The position numbers were made by a program, and so were the translations under genes. Below are positions 45,978 to 54,938 of a stretch of DNA of 64,000 nt, in pieces (the first letter of the stretch is position 1; each line of letters begins with the position of its first letter). Source of the DNA: Skermanella sp. TT6 (lineage in GTDB: Bacteria; Pseudomonadota; Alphaproteobacteria; Azospirillales; Azospirillaceae); assembly GCF_016653635.2 (NCBI RefSeq), contig NZ_CP067420.1, forward strand, positions 4,738,001 through 4,802,000. Direction: 5' to 3'. Below the pieces are notes generated by a model. The model made no database searches, had not been told where the DNA came from, and was given only the letters and a program-made list of their open reading frames with translations.

Positions 45978-46436
45978 ATGAAGATCCTGATCCTGCTGCT
46001 CGTGGCGCTCCTGTTCGGCGGCGGCGGTTTCGGCGCGGGCTGGTACCTGTTCGCCGACAAGGGCGCGCACGAGGAAAAGGTGGAGGCGCCGCCGGAGCCG
46101 CCCCCGCCCGCCGGGCCGCCGGTCTTCGTCAATATCGGCCCCCTGACCGTCCCGGTGCTGGGCGCGGAGCGGATCGACCAGTTCGTCACCCTGATGGTGG
46201 CGCTGGAGGTGCCCGACGCCGCCATGGCCGACCGGGTCCGCAGCCAGGCGCCCCGCCTGACCGACGCCTTCCTGACCGGCGTGTACGGTGTCATCGCCTC
46301 GGGCAAGGCGATGCAGGCCGGGCTGCTCGACGTGCCTCAGGTCAAGGCGCAGCTCAACGAGGCCACCGTCAAGGTCATGGGCAAGGGCGTCGTCCGCGAC
46401 GTGCTGATCCAGGTCGTCAACCAGCGCCCGATGTGA
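45978..46436 (+). CDS. FliL-like flagellar basal-body-associated protein (orphan)
   Basis: 152 residues from the ATG at 45978. One N-terminal helix (ILILLLVALLFGGGGFGAGW), a Pro/Glu-rich linker (VEAPPEPPPPAGPP) and a domain with VFVNIGPLTVPVLG and RVRSQAPRLTDAFLTGVYG, which matches FliL. FliL sits around the stator and affects motor torque. No other flagellar gene is in the window, so this copy is an orphan or paralogue. Resemblance is moderate. Confidence 0.65.
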   Translation: MKILILLLVALLFGGGGFGAGWYLFADKGAHEEKVEAPPEPPPPAGPPVFVNIGPLTVPVLGAERIDQFVTLMVALEVPDAAMADRVRSQAPRLTDAFLTGVYGVIASGKAMQAGLLDVPQVKAQLNEATVKVMGKGVVRDVLIQVVNQRPM

Positions 46437-46686
46437 CGCCCGGGGCGATTCCCCGGAGTCGCGGCCCGAGTCGCGACCCTTAGTTTCCTATTCTTCGGTC
46501 CGATTCAGCCCCGGATGGCGGATTCCCGCCGCCCGGCGTGGCATCCTTGTGCCGAAACAGCCCCGCAGTTGCTTTGTCCGCAGCCCTCCTGCATGCTTCG
46601 CCGATAAGAAGTTGCCCGCTACAGCCTTGAATCAACGGGATGATTGCGCGCGATAAAAGCTCTTCGACGGAAATCTGGGGGGATCG

Positions 46687-48777
46687 ATGTCAGTTGCGTT
46701 CGTCTTCGTCATTCTATGCGGCCTCGCGGCCCTCGGCTACGGCATCTATGCCGGCCGGGAGGTCCTCGCCGCGAGCGCCGGGTCCGCCCGGATGCAGGAG
46801 ATATCCGGGGCCATCCAGGAAGGCGCCCAGGCCTATCTGAACCGGCAATACACCACCATCGCCGTCGTCGGCGTCGTGATCGGCGTGATCCTGGGCTTCA
46901 TCCTCGGGTTCCACGTGGCGGGCGGCTTCTTCATCGGCGCCATCCTGTCCGGCGTGGCGGGATATGTCGGCATGAACGTCTCGGTCCGCGCCAACGTCCG
47001 CACGGCGGAGGCGGCGCGCCACGGCATGACCCCGGCGCTCGACATCGCCTTCAAGTCGGGGGCCATCACCGGCATGCTGGTGGTCGGGCTGGGGCTGCTG
47101 GGCGTGGCGGTCTATTACGGCGCGCTGCTGGCCGCCGGGCTGGAGATCCGCGCGATCCTGGAGGCGCTGGTCGCGCTCAGCTTCGGGGCGTCGCTGATCT
47201 CGATCTTCGCCCGTCTGGGCGGCGGCATCTTCACCAAGGGGGCCGACGTCGGCGCCGACCTGGTGGGCAAGGTCGAGGCTGGCATCCCGGAGGACGATCC
47301 CCGCAATCCCGCGGTCATCGCGGACAATGTGGGCGACAATGTCGGCGACTGCGCCGGCATGGCCGCCGACCTCTTCGAGACCTACGCAGTCACCATCGTC
47401 GCCACAATGCTCCTGGCGGCGATTTTTTTCGTGGGCGAGACCCAGGCCCGGCTGATGATCTATCCGCTGGTGATCGGCGCGGTCTGCATCATCGGCTCGA
47501 TCGCCGGCACCTTCTTCGTGAAGCTGGGACCCACCAACAACATCATGGGCGCGCTGTACAAGGGCCTGGCGGTCACGGCGGCGATCTCGTCCGTGCTGAT
47601 CTTCCTGGCGACCGCGGTCCTGCTGGGCTTCCGCACGCCGCTCGAACGGATCGGCGGGGAGGCGGTGACCGGCATACGGCTGTTCGTCTGCACCCTGGTC
47701 GGCCTGGGCGTCACCGGCCTGCTGGTCTGGATCACCGAATACTACACCTCGACCGCGTTCCGCCCGGTGCGCAGCATCGCCCGGTCGTCGGAGACCGGGC
47801 ACGGCACCAACGTGATCCAGGGCCTCGCCGTGTCGATGGAGGCGACCGCCCTGCCGGCGCTGGTGATCTGCGCCGGCATCCTCGTCGCCCACGCCATGGC
47901 CGGGCTGTTCGGCATCGCCGTCGCGGCCACCACCATGCTGGCGCTGGCCGGCATGGTGGTGGCCCTGGACGCCTACGGCCCGGTCACCGACAATGCCGGC
48001 GGCATCGCGGAGATGGCCGACCTGCCGAAGGAGACCCGCGTCATCACCGACGCGCTGGACGCGGTCGGCAACACCACCAAGGCGGTCACCAAGGGCTACG
48101 CCATCGGCTCGGCCGGCCTCGCGGCCCTGGTCCTGTTCGCCGCCTACATCGAGGACCTGAAGCATTACTTCCCCGACGTGGTGGTCACCTTCAACCTCCA
48201 GGACCCGTACGTGGTCGTCGGGCTCCTGATCGGCGGCCTGCTGCCCTACCTGTTCGGCGCCATGGGCATGACCGCGGTCGGCCGGGCGGCCGGCTCGGTC
48301 GTGGTCGAGGTGCGGCGGCAGTTCCGCGAGATCAAGGGCATCATGGAAGGCACGGCCAAGCCCGACTACGGCCGCGCCGTGGACATGCTGACCCGCGCCG
48401 CGATCCGGGAGATGATCCTGCCCTCGCTGCTGCCGGTGGCGGCTCCGATCGTGCTGTACCTGGTGATCAGCCTGATCGCCGGCCAGGCCGAGGCCTTCAC
48501 CGCGGTGGGCGCCATGCTGCTGGGCACCATCGTGACCGGCATCTTCGTCGCGATCTCGATGACGTCGGGCGGCGGCGCCTGGGACAACGCCAAGAAATAC
48601 ATCGAGGAAGGCCACTACGGCGGCAAGGGATCGGACGCCCACAAGGCGGCCGTGACCGGCGACACCGTCGGCGATCCCTACAAGGACACCGCCGGCCCGG
48701 CGGTCAACCCGATGATCAAGATCACCAACATCGTCGCGATCCTGCTGCTGGCGATCCTCGCCCAGCTGGCCGGCTGA
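46687..48777 (+). CDS. hppA: membrane-bound H+-translocating pyrophosphatase, K+-independent type
   Basis: 696 residues with about sixteen membrane helices. The active-site signature is [20 protein letters not shown], followed by [19 protein letters not shown], and later motifs [16 protein letters not shown] and [21 protein letters not shown], with Lys where K+-dependent enzymes have Ala, indicates the K+-independent type that pumps protons. It couples pyrophosphate hydrolysis to proton export into the periplasm. SD-like GGGGGGAT lies just before the start. A GC-rich palindrome follows the stop. Confidence 0.93.
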   Translation: MSVAFVFVILCGLAALGYGIYAGREVLAASAGSARMQEISGAIQEGAQAYLNRQYTTIAVVGVVIGVILGFILGFHVAGGFFIGAILSGVAGYVGMNVSVRANVRTAEAARHGMTPALDIAFKSGAITGMLVVGLGLLGVAVYYGALLAAGLEIRAILEALVALSFGASLISIFARLGGGIFTKGADVGADLVGKVEAGIPEDDPRNPAVIADNVGDNVGDCAGMAADLFETYAVTIVATMLLAAIFFVGETQARLMIYPLVIGAVCIIGSIAGTFFVKLGPTNNIMGALYKGLAVTAAISSVLIFLATAVLLGFRTPLERIGGEAVTGIRLFVCTLVGLGVTGLLVWITEYYTSTAFRPVRSIARSSETGHGTNVIQGLAVSMEATALPALVICAGILVAHAMAGLFGIAVAATTMLALAGMVVALDAYGPVTDNAGGIAEMADLPKETRVITDALDAVGNTTKAVTKGYAIGSAGLAALVLFAAYIEDLKHYFPDVVVTFNLQDPYVVVGLLIGGLLPYLFGAMGMTAVGRAAGSVVVEVRRQFREIKGIMEGTAKPDYGRAVDMLTRAAIREMILPSLLPVAAPIVLYLVISLIAGQAEAFTAVGAMLLGTIVTGIFVAISMTSGGGAWDNAKKYIEEGHYGGKGSDAHKAAVTGDTVGDPYKDTAGPAVNPMIKITNIVAILLLAILAQLAG

Positions 48778-48787
48778 ACCGGACGGA

Positions 48788-48811
48788 CCCGGGCGGCGCG
48801 CGCCGCCCGGG
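48788..48811. terminator. 24-base palindrome between convergent hppA and bamE
   Basis: CCCGGGCGGCGCGCGCCGCC and the closing CGGG form a perfect palindrome 10 bp past the hppA stop and 2 bp before the bamE stop on the other strand. It can fold into an 11-bp hairpin on either strand, fitting a bidirectional terminator. The following T-run is weak. Confidence 0.6.
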
Positions 48812-48813
48812 CT

Positions 48814-49290
48814 TCAGCGCCGGGGCATGCCCGGCTGGCGGACCCCGCCCTGGCCGCCGGAGAAGCGGCCGATATTGCCCAGCATCTGCTCGATGAAGTT
48901 CATGTCGCGGCCGGCGGTCGGCGTCGTGCGCTCGACCAGCTCGACCTGCTGGCCGGCGGACTGGTCCAGTTCCTGGATGTCGGCGACCGTGCCGTTCTCG
49001 TCGAACCTGACGACCACGACCTTGCGTTCCACCACCTCCGGCTGGAAGAACGCGGTCTTCTCCGTGCGGGCGCCGATATAGTACCAGGTGTTCTCGTCGA
49101 AGGTGCCGACCGTGGACGGCGTCCCCAGCGTGACCGCCACGTCGTCGCGCGTGCTGACGCCGGGCCGGATCTGGTCGAGCCGGGCCTTCTCCGCGAGGTT
49201 GCCCCGCGTCTCGATCGTTGGGGAGCAGGCGGCCACCGTCAGGCCGAGCAGGCAGGCGGCGGAGACGTGACGAAGTGTTGGTCTGACCAT
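48814..49290 (-). CDS. bamE: outer membrane protein assembly factor BamE
   Basis: 158 residues from the ATG at 49290, chosen because it gives a clean lipoprotein leader (HVSAACLLGLTVAAC, lipobox VAAC). The SmpA/BamE domain follows: LDQIRPGVSTRDDVAVTLGTPS, then TWYYIGARTEK and VVVRFDENGTVADIQEL. BamE stabilises the BAM complex that inserts outer-membrane proteins. The ~50-residue C-terminal tail with FIEQMLGNIGRF is usual in alphaproteobacterial forms. It is divergent from the cytochrome bc1 chaperone gene. Confidence 0.88.
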   Translation of the reverse strand: MVRPTLRHVSAACLLGLTVAACSPTIETRGNLAEKARLDQIRPGVSTRDDVAVTLGTPSTVGTFDENTWYYIGARTEKTAFFQPEVVERKVVVVRFDENGTVADIQELDQSAGQQVELVERTTPTAGRDMNFIEQMLGNIGRFSGGQGGVRQPGMPRR

Positions 49291-49430
49291 GATTGCCCGG
49301 TAATGTCCATTGAACGCCCTCCCCGCCATCCGAGGCGGATTGACGGGGACTGGGGCGGCACCCATTTCGGGTGGGACAATTGCACCCCCCGCGCCGCCAT
49401 GTCAACTTTTCGGATCAGGGAGATCCCCCC

Positions 49431-49976
49431 TTGCTGAACCGCCTGTTCCGGCGCAAGCGCCCCGAGGCCGAGGCCCTGGGCCTCTATGAAGCCATCGTCG
49501 CCCAGGCGCGGCGGCCGGAGTTCTATGCCGGTTTCGGCGTGCCCGACACGATCGACGGGCGGTTCGAGATGATCGCGCTGCATGCCTTCCTGGTGATGCG
49601 CCGGCTCAAGGGCCAGGGGCAGGCCGCCTCCGCGGTGTCCCAGGAACTGTTCGACACCCTGATCGCCGACATGGACCGCAGCCTGCGGGAGATCGGCATC
49701 GGCGACCTGAGCGTGCCGAAGCATATCAAGAACATGGCCAAGGGCCTGTACGGACGCATCGTCTCCTACGAGAAGGGCCTGGAAGACCCCGGCGACGCCG
49801 AGCTTCACGCCGCCCTCGACCGCAATCTGTACGGCACCGTCCTGGAGGTGCCCGAGGCGCATCTGGCCGCCATGGCCGCCTATATGAGGCGGGAGACCGC
49901 GGCCCTCGCCGGCCAGCCGGTGGACGGCCTGGCCGCCGGCCGTGTGCAATTCGGTCCGCCGCCTGTTATAGGGTGA
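49431..49976 (+). CDS. ubiquinol-cytochrome c chaperone family protein (CBP3-like)
   Basis: 181 residues from TTG at 49431, with GGGAG 8 bases upstream. Signature segments: YEAIVAQARRPEFYAGFGVP, DGRFEMIALHAFLVMRRLK, QELFDTLIADMDRSLREIGI and VPKHIKNMAKGLYGR. In mitochondria the homologue helps assemble cytochrome b of complex III; the bacterial protein is presumed similar. An ATG start would require moving upstream into non-conserved sequence. It precedes the yceD gene, as in related genomes. Confidence 0.88.
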   Translation: MLNRLFRRKRPEAEALGLYEAIVAQARRPEFYAGFGVPDTIDGRFEMIALHAFLVMRRLKGQGQAASAVSQELFDTLIADMDRSLREIGIGDLSVPKHIKNMAKGLYGRIVSYEKGLEDPGDAELHAALDRNLYGTVLEVPEAHLAAMAAYMRRETAALAGQPVDGLAAGRVQFGPPPVIG

Positions 49977-49991
49977 CAGTCTTCCCCGGCA

Positions 49992-50041
49992 CCGGAGGAC
50001 GCTGCCGGAGGACGTTGCCGAGGACGTTGCCGAGGACCTTG
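49992..50041 (+). repeat. four tandem 12-13-bp repeats upstream of yceD
   Basis: CCGGAGGACGCTG, CCGGAGGACGTTG, CCGAGGACGTTG and CCGAGGACCTTG follow one another, and the last runs into the AAGGAGG ribosome site of yceD. Each unit contains a GAGG-like core, so there are several SD-like sequences in a row. The array fills the gap between the chaperone gene and yceD and may vary by slippage. Confidence 0.75.
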
Positions 50042-50053
50042 AAGGAGGCCCCC

Positions 50054-50632
50054 ATGACCGACCAGCCGACCGCCGCCCCGTCGATCGGACCGGAATTCTC
50101 GCGGACCGTGCTCGCCGACAAGGTGAGCGGCGACGAGACGACCCAGTCCATCAAGGCCAACCCCCAGGAATGCCGCCGGCTCGCCGCCCGGCTGGACCTG
50201 CGGGACCTGAAGTCCCTGACCGCCACCGTCCGGCTGAAGCGGGTGGGCGGCGGCCAGATGATCCGGGTCCGCGGCACGCTGGAGGCCGACGTCGTCCAGA
50301 CCTGCGTCGTCACGCTGGAGCCGGTCGAGAACCACGTCGCGGACGAGTTCGAGACAATGTTCGCGCCCCGCCACCTGATCCCCGAGATCCCGATGGAGGT
50401 GGAGATCGATCCGGACGCGGAAGAGCCGCCCGAGCCGCTGGTCGGCAACCGGATCGACATCGGCGAGCTGACGGCCCAGCACCTGTCGCTGGCGCTCGAC
50501 CCCTATCCGCGCCGCCCCGGAATCGCGTTCGAGGACCATATAGAGGACGCCCCCGCGGAGGGCGGGGACGAGGTTCCGGCCGAGCGGCCGAATCCGTTCC
50601 TGACCCTTGCCAAGCTGAAGCGGCCCCACTAA
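50054..50632 (+). CDS. YceD/DUF177 family protein
   Basis: 192 residues from the ATG at 50054 with AAGGAGG 5 bases upstream. The DUF177 pattern is clear: PEFSRTVLADKV at the start, VRGTLEADVVQTCVVTLEPV (one of the two usual Cys positions), IDIGELTAQHLSLALDPYPR and the closing RPNPFLTLAKLK. The family is always just upstream of rpmF and is linked to 23S rRNA maturation and L32 production. It is the usual partner here. Confidence 0.9.
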   Translation: MTDQPTAAPSIGPEFSRTVLADKVSGDETTQSIKANPQECRRLAARLDLRDLKSLTATVRLKRVGGGQMIRVRGTLEADVVQTCVVTLEPVENHVADEFETMFAPRHLIPEIPMEVEIDPDAEEPPEPLVGNRIDIGELTAQHLSLALDPYPRRPGIAFEDHIEDAPAEGGDEVPAERPNPFLTLAKLKRPH

Positions 50633-50688
50633 ATTCGCGGTTCGCGCTTGCCCCCCGGGGGCGTTTTCTGTAATGAAGCGGTTCGCAT

Positions 50689-50714
50689 AAGGCGGCTCCT
50701 TCGGGCCGCCTTTT
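50689..50714 (+). terminator. stem-loop with T-run between yceD and rpmF
   Basis: AAGGCGGC (50689-50696) pairs with GCCGCCTT (50705-50712) around the loop TCCTTCGG; TTTT follows at 50711-50714, and TATAAT starts at 50714. It has the form of an intrinsic terminator or attenuator 20 bases before the rpmF start, with a possible promoter -10 directly after it. Confidence 0.65.
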
Positions 50715-50733
50715 ATAATAGAGAGTTCCGACC

Positions 50734-50919
50734 ATGGCTGTTCCGAAGAAAAAGACCTCCAAGTCCCGGCGCGACATGCGCCGCTCCCACCACGCCCTGA
50801 CCGCCGCCTCCTATGCCGAGTGCCCGAACTGCGGCGAGTTGAAGCGCCCGCACCATGTCTGCGGCTCCTGCGGCCAGTACGACGGCCGTGAAGTGGTGGC
50901 CGAAGCCGCGACCGCTTGA
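50734..50919 (+). CDS. rpmF: 50S ribosomal protein L32
   Basis: 61 residues, full length. The start [20 protein letters not shown] is diagnostic of L32. The zinc-finger Cys pairs of the C+ form are both present (ECPNCG and CGSCGQY). It is part of the large ribosomal subunit. The yceD-rpmF-plsX-fabH order is conserved widely in bacteria. Confidence 0.95.
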   Translation: MAVPKKKTSKSRRDMRRSHHALTAASYAECPNCGELKRPHHVCGSCGQYDGREVVAEAATA

Positions 50920-50969
50920 CCGGTCCGGCGGACGGAGCGGAACCGGACGGTGTACGGAGATCGGATGCG

Positions 50970-52073
50970 GTGAGCGCGCGTTTGACGATCGCCCTGGACG
51001 CCATGGGCGGAGATCATGCGCCGGAGGTGGTCGTCGCGGGTGCCGATATGGCTCGGCTGCGTTGCCCGGAGATCGATTATCTGTTCTTCGGCGACGAACA
51101 GCGGATAAGGCCGCTGCTCGCGAACCTTCCCGACCTGGAGCGCATTTCCACGATCCATCACACGCCGGATGCCGTCAGCAATGACGCGAAGCCGGCCGTG
51201 GCGCTGCGTGCTGGCCGGAATTCGAGCATGCGGCTCGCCATCGACGCGGTGGCGCAGGGCAAGGCCGCGTGCGTCGTGTCCGCCGGCAACACCGGCGCGC
51301 TGATGGCCATGGCCAAGTTCGTGCTGAAGACGCTGCCAGGCATCGACCGGCCGGCGATAGCCTCGTTCTTCCCGACGCTGCGGGGCGAGAGCGTGATGCT
51401 GGACCTGGGCGCCAACATCGAGTGCGACAGCAGGAACCTGGTCGAGTTCGCGGTCATGGGCTCGGTCTTCGCGCGCACCGTGCTGGGCCTGATGGAACCG
51501 ACCGTCGGGCTGCTCAACATCGGCGCCGAAGAGGTCAAGGGACACGAGTCGATCAAGGCCGCCGCCGCCCAGCTGCGCGTGACGCCCCTGCCCGGCAAGT
51601 TCCACGGCTTCATCGAGGGCAACGACATCCCGTCCGGCACGGTCGACGTCGTCGTCACCGACGGCTTCACCGGCAACGTCGCGCTGAAGACGGCCGAAGG
51701 TACCGCCAAGCTCTATTCCGAACTGCTGCGCCGGACGTTCGAGTCCTCGATCGTGGCGCGCCTGGGCTATCTGCTGGCCCGCAACGCCTTCACCAAGCTC
51801 AAGAAACGCATGGACCCGCGACGCTACAACGGCGCGATGTTCCTGGGCTTGCAGGGCGTGTGCGTCAAGAGCCACGGGGGCACGGACCCGACCGGCTTCG
51901 CCAACGCGATCTGCGTGGGCGTCGACCTGGTGACCCGGGGCTTCAACGAGACGATCAAGACCGAGATGGCCCGGATCGGCGACCTGACCGCCGCCGCGGG
52001 CCCGGACGGCACGCCCCAGAACCCCACGGTTCCGAATTCATCCCTCCCGGACTCAAAGGCAGCGGCCATATAG
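50970..52073 (+). CDS. plsX: phosphate acyltransferase PlsX
   Basis: 367 residues from GTG at 50970 (GGAGA 10 bases upstream; a TTG at 50916 is an alternative). PlsX motifs: IALDAMGGDHAPEVVVAGA, ACVVSAGNTGALMAMAKF, DLGANIECDSRNLVEFAVMG, NIGAEEVKGHE, DGFTGNVALKTAEG and GVCVKSHGGTDPTGF. It makes acyl-phosphate from acyl-ACP, the first step to phosphatidic acid. The stop is followed directly by the fabH ATG with no spacer. Confidence 0.95.
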   Translation: MSARLTIALDAMGGDHAPEVVVAGADMARLRCPEIDYLFFGDEQRIRPLLANLPDLERISTIHHTPDAVSNDAKPAVALRAGRNSSMRLAIDAVAQGKAACVVSAGNTGALMAMAKFVLKTLPGIDRPAIASFFPTLRGESVMLDLGANIECDSRNLVEFAVMGSVFARTVLGLMEPTVGLLNIGAEEVKGHESIKAAAAQLRVTPLPGKFHGFIEGNDIPSGTVDVVVTDGFTGNVALKTAEGTAKLYSELLRRTFESSIVARLGYLLARNAFTKLKKRMDPRRYNGAMFLGLQGVCVKSHGGTDPTGFANAICVGVDLVTRGFNETIKTEMARIGDLTAAAGPDGTPQNPTVPNSSLPDSKAAAI

Positions 52074-53048
52074 ATGGTTCGACGTTCAAGGATCGTAGGC
52101 TGCGGCTCGTACCTGCCGCAGAACGTTGTGACCAATCATGACCTCGCCCAGCGGGTCGATACTTCCGATGATTGGATCACCCAGCGGACCGGCATCCGGT
52201 CGCGCCACCTCGCCGCACCGGACGAGAAGACGTCCGACCTCGCGCTGGCCGCGGCGCGCCGGGCGCTGGAGCATGCCGGCATCCAGGCCGCCGACGTCGA
52301 CCTGATCGTCCTGGCGACCACCACGCCGGACCACACCTTTCCGGCGACCGCCACCCGGGTCCAGGCCGAACTGGGGATCACCCGGGGGTTCGCCTTCGAT
52401 CTCCAGGCCGTCTGCTCCGGTTTCGTGTTCGCCCTGTCGGTCGCCGACAACTTCATCCGGCTGGGCCAGGCGACGACGGCGCTGGTCATCGGCGCGGAGA
52501 CCTTCTCCCGCATCCTGGACTGGGAGGACCGGACCACCTGCGTCCTGTTCGGCGACGGCGCCGGGGCCGTGGTGCTCCAGGCCGCCGAGGGCGAAGGCGC
52601 CAAGAGCGACCGGGGCATCCTGTCGACCCACCTGCATTCCGACGGGCGGCAGTACGAGCTACTGTGGGTGGACGGCGGGCCGTCGGCGACCCAGAGCACC
52701 GGCCATGTCCGGATGGTCGGCCAGGAGGTCTTCCGCCACGCCGTGACACGGCTGAGCGAGGTCGTGAACGAGGCGCTGGAAGCCAACAAGCTGACCGCCG
52801 ACGACATCGATTGGCTGGTGCCGCACCAGGCCAACAAGCGGATCATCGAAGGCACGGCGCGCAAGCTCAAGCTGTCGGGTGACAAGGTGGTGATGACCGT
52901 GGACCACCACGGCAATACCTCGGCCGCCTCGATCCCGCTGGCCCTGGCGGAAGCGGTGCATGACGGCCGCATCAAGCAGGGCGACCTGGTGCTGATGGAG
53001 GCCATGGGCGGCGGCTTCACCTGGGGTTCCGCCCTGGTCCGCATGTGA
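52074..53048 (+). CDS. fabH: beta-ketoacyl-ACP synthase III
   Basis: 324 residues. Catalytic Cys114 (LQAVCSGF), His251 (VPHQANKR) and Asn281 (HHGNTSAAS) are all in place. [28 protein letters not shown] and the [13 protein letters not shown] end complete the FabH pattern. It condenses acetyl-CoA with malonyl-ACP to begin fatty-acid synthesis. It starts at the base after the plsX stop, so the two are surely co-translated. Confidence 0.95.
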   Translation: MVRRSRIVGCGSYLPQNVVTNHDLAQRVDTSDDWITQRTGIRSRHLAAPDEKTSDLALAAARRALEHAGIQAADVDLIVLATTTPDHTFPATATRVQAELGITRGFAFDLQAVCSGFVFALSVADNFIRLGQATTALVIGAETFSRILDWEDRTTCVLFGDGAGAVVLQAAEGEGAKSDRGILSTHLHSDGRQYELLWVDGGPSATQSTGHVRMVGQEVFRHAVTRLSEVVNEALEANKLTADDIDWLVPHQANKRIIEGTARKLKLSGDKVVMTVDHHGNTSAASIPLALAEAVHDGRIKQGDLVLMEAMGGGFTWGSALVRM

Positions 53049-53117
53049 CGGGAACACCGGTCCGGGAAAGCTGTGATGCCGCCCCGCCCCTCAACGACGC
53101 GCGCCAACTCTTTGTAA

Positions 53118-53146
53118 TTGACGCATTTCTTCCGTGGGATTACGGT
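53118..53146 (+). promoter_or_regulatory. putative sigma-70 promoter of ihfA
   Basis: TTGACG (53118-53123) and TACGGT (53141-53146) are 17 bases apart, 52 bases before the ihfA start. The -35 fits well, the -10 moderately. The region 53049-53197 lies between fabH and ihfA and is locally AT-richer. Confidence 0.45.
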
Positions 53147-53197
53147 TCCGGCGGCAGGTCCGGCGGCTATCGGGCCACTGGCGAGAGGGAAGACGTC

Positions 53198-53530
53198 ATG
53201 ACTCAGGAGACCGTCACCCGCGCTCAACTGAGCGAGGCCGTGTACCAGGAAGTCGGCTTGTCGCGCAACGAATCCGCCGATCTGGTGGAGACCGTCCTGA
53301 ACGAGATCTCCGACGCCCTTGCGCGTGGGGAGATGGTGAAGATCTCGTCGTTCGGCAGTTTCTCGGTCCGGCAGAAGGGGCAGCGCATCGGTCGCAACCC
53401 CAAGACCGGCGAGGAGGTGCCGATCATGCCGCGGCGCGTGCTTGTCTTCCGGGCGAGCCACGTGCTCAAGTCCCGGATCAACCAGACGCTCGCCGAACTC
53501 GATCCGCCGCATATTGAAGTAGCCTCGTGA
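53198..53530 (+). CDS. ihfA: integration host factor alpha subunit
   Basis: 110 residues from the ATG at 53198 (GAGAGGGAAGA upstream). IHF/HU signatures: [40 protein letters not shown] and [14 protein letters not shown]. The DNA-inserting Pro lies in [19 protein letters not shown] bends DNA in recombination, replication and sigma-54 promoter activation. It is placed between fabH and the MerR gene, as expected for IHF-alpha. Confidence 0.92.
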   Translation: MTQETVTRAQLSEAVYQEVGLSRNESADLVETVLNEISDALARGEMVKISSFGSFSVRQKGQRIGRNPKTGEEVPIMPRRVLVFRASHVLKSRINQTLAELDPPHIEVAS

Positions 53531-53532
53531 CG

Positions 53533-54054
53533 ATGACCGCACCCAACCCGGACCCGCGGCCCCGCAGCATGGCGAAATCGGCCACAGCCTTCCGCACGAT
53601 CAGCGAGGTTTCCGCCGAACTCGACGTGCCGCAGCATGTGCTGCGCTTCTGGGAGACCAAGTTCCCCCAGATCCGACCCCTGAAGCGCGGCGGCGGCCGG
53701 CGCTATTACCGGCCCGAGGACGTCGAGCTGCTCCGGCGGATCCAGAGCCTGCTCTACAAGGAAGGCTACACGATCAAGGGCGTGCAGCGCCTGCTGCGGG
53801 AAGCGCGCGGCGGCATGCCCCAGGCCGGCCCCGACCAGCAGCCCCGGACCGGGGAGGAACCCCGCGCCGCCGCGGCCGCGGAGACGGACCACGAACCTTT
53901 CGACCATGACGACGACGAGGACGATCACGAGCATGGGCATGGACACGGGTACGAGGAACCCGGCGGGATGACCCGCACCCAGCGCGAGGACATCGAGGCG
54001 GTGCTGACCGAACTGATAGCACTCCGCGACATGCTGCGGGGCGGCAGGAAATAG
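53533..54054 (+). CDS. MerR family transcriptional regulator
   Basis: 173 residues from the ATG at 53533 (a GTG at 53527 overlaps the ihfA stop). The MerR winged helix is [60 protein letters not shown] and [12 protein letters not shown]. The C-terminal half holds a His/Asp/Glu-rich tract ([20 protein letters not shown]) that could bind metal ions, then a short helix. It is the usual gene downstream of ihfA in this group; the signal it senses is not known. Confidence 0.88.
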   Translation: MTAPNPDPRPRSMAKSATAFRTISEVSAELDVPQHVLRFWETKFPQIRPLKRGGGRRYYRPEDVELLRRIQSLLYKEGYTIKGVQRLLREARGGMPQAGPDQQPRTGEEPRAAAAAETDHEPFDHDDDEDDHEHGHGHGYEEPGGMTRTQREDIEAVLTELIALRDMLRGGRK

Positions 54055-54076
54055 GCAAATAAATTCATCGGAGCGA

Positions 54077-54105
54077 TTGCGTGGCCCCGGGGGCGCGGCT
54101 ATAGT
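54077..54105 (+). promoter_or_regulatory. putative promoter of tRNA-Pro
   Basis: TTGCGT (54077-54082) and TATAGT (54100-54105) are exactly 17 bases apart, with a GC-rich spacer. The tRNA starts 58 bases after the -10. Confidence 0.6.
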
Positions 54106-54163
54106 CCGCGCCACACCGGACGAACCGCCGCCGAGAAGGCCGGCACGGATCGCCGGGGTTTGA

Positions 54164-54237
54164 CGGGCAGTAGCGCAGCCTGGTAGCGCATCAGTCTGGG
54201 GGACTGGGGGTCGTGGGTTCGAATCCCGCCTGCCCGA
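54164..54237 (+). tRNA. tRNA-Pro(GGG)
   Basis: Full cloverleaf: acceptor CGGGCAG pairs with CTGCCCG, D stem GCGC/GCGC, anticodon stem TCAGT/ACTGG (one G-U pair) with loop CTGGGGG and anticodon GGG, T stem GTGGG/CCCGC with loop TTCGAAT, discriminator A. The 3' CCA is not encoded. Confidence 0.96.
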
Positions 54238-54265
54238 TATCTTCAGGAAACTGAACATTCGGTCG

Positions 54266-54300
54266 AGAGCCGGCAACGTGACGAACGTTGCCGGCTCTTT
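54266..54300 (+). terminator. terminator downstream of tRNA-Pro
   Basis: AGAGCCGGCAACG pairs with CGTTGCCGGCTCT around a short loop (TGACGAA), followed by a T-run (CTTTCC). It stands 29 bases past the tRNA and is a strong intrinsic terminator. Confidence 0.8.
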
Positions 54301-54364
54301 CCGTTCCGGAGCGGCGCCGTCATCGACGAGGGAAACCGGCCGAAGGATAAGGCACGCGCAAACA

Positions 54365-54391
54365 CGAACGGCCCCCGATGGGGGCCGTTCG
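54365..54391. terminator. 12-bp perfect hairpin past the tRNA-Pro gene
   Basis: CGAACGGCCCCC and GGGGGCCGTTCG pair around GAT. No T-run follows on either side. It may be a second terminator for the tRNA transcript or part of a small attenuating element. Confidence 0.45.
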
Positions 54392-54507
54392 CGTCTACAA
54401 AACCTTCTGCGGCTCATTGGCCGCCTCGCCCTTTTGCGGGCGTTTCCCCCCTAGACTCGGGCCGGTGCGATCCGTTGCATATGTATGCGTTCAAGGAAGG
54501 TATTATG

Positions 54508-54849
54508 TCAAGCCTGCGGCGTATCGCCACTGGCAGAAATTTTTCGCCCCTTCCCTTCGCCGCCCGCCGGCACCTCCAGCAGCAGCCGTCCCGCCTCGGT
54601 CAGGCGGCAGACGACCCAGTCCGGCTTCAGCGGATTATGGAACCAGCGCTCCGCCCAGCCGGCGTCGATGCACGACCGGACCAGCGCGCGGTCGACTCGC
54701 TGCCCCTCCTCGTCGAACAGCGGCAGCTTCCCGCCGGGCTGCGAAAGCCCCCGGCGCAGCCACTGGAGCTGCCGGGCCTCCGGCCGAGCGCCGGTCTCCG
54801 GGCCGGGTTCTGGCCTGGGTTCTGGCCCGGGTTCTGGCAGAGCGGTCAT
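54508..54849 (-). CDS. hypothetical protein with winged-helix-like C-terminal part
   Basis: 113 residues from the ATG at 54849 (an ATG at 54885 is in frame). A Pro/Glu repeat leader (PEPGPEPRPEPGPE) is followed by a compact domain: LRRGLSQPGGKLPLFDEEGQ, RVDRALVRSCIDAGWAERWF, HNPLKPDWVVCRLTEAGR. The last segment resembles the wing of winged-helix DNA-binding proteins. I believe it is a conserved hypothetical of this bacterial group, but function is not known. It is divergent from cutA by ~90 bp. Confidence 0.5.
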   Translation of the reverse strand: MTALPEPGPEPRPEPGPETGARPEARQLQWLRRGLSQPGGKLPLFDEEGQRVDRALVRSCIDAGWAERWFHNPLKPDWVVCRLTEAGRLLLEVPAGGEGKGRKISASGDTPQA

Positions 54850-54938
54850 GGATCGGTCCGGCTGGTGGGATGACGGGTGGCGCATCTTACGTTAGCCTGC
54901 CTGCTCAGCCAATATCATGCACACGCGGCGGGCGATCG

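Noticed and set aside
46714-48642. 642-residue minus-strand frame across hppA
   Set aside because: Antisense shadow of a strongly conserved membrane protein.
54378-54938. Upstream extension of the cutA frame
   Set aside because: The extra 187 codons look random, cross the hypothetical gene on the other strand and the post-tRNA hairpin, and CutA proteins begin at the chosen ATG.
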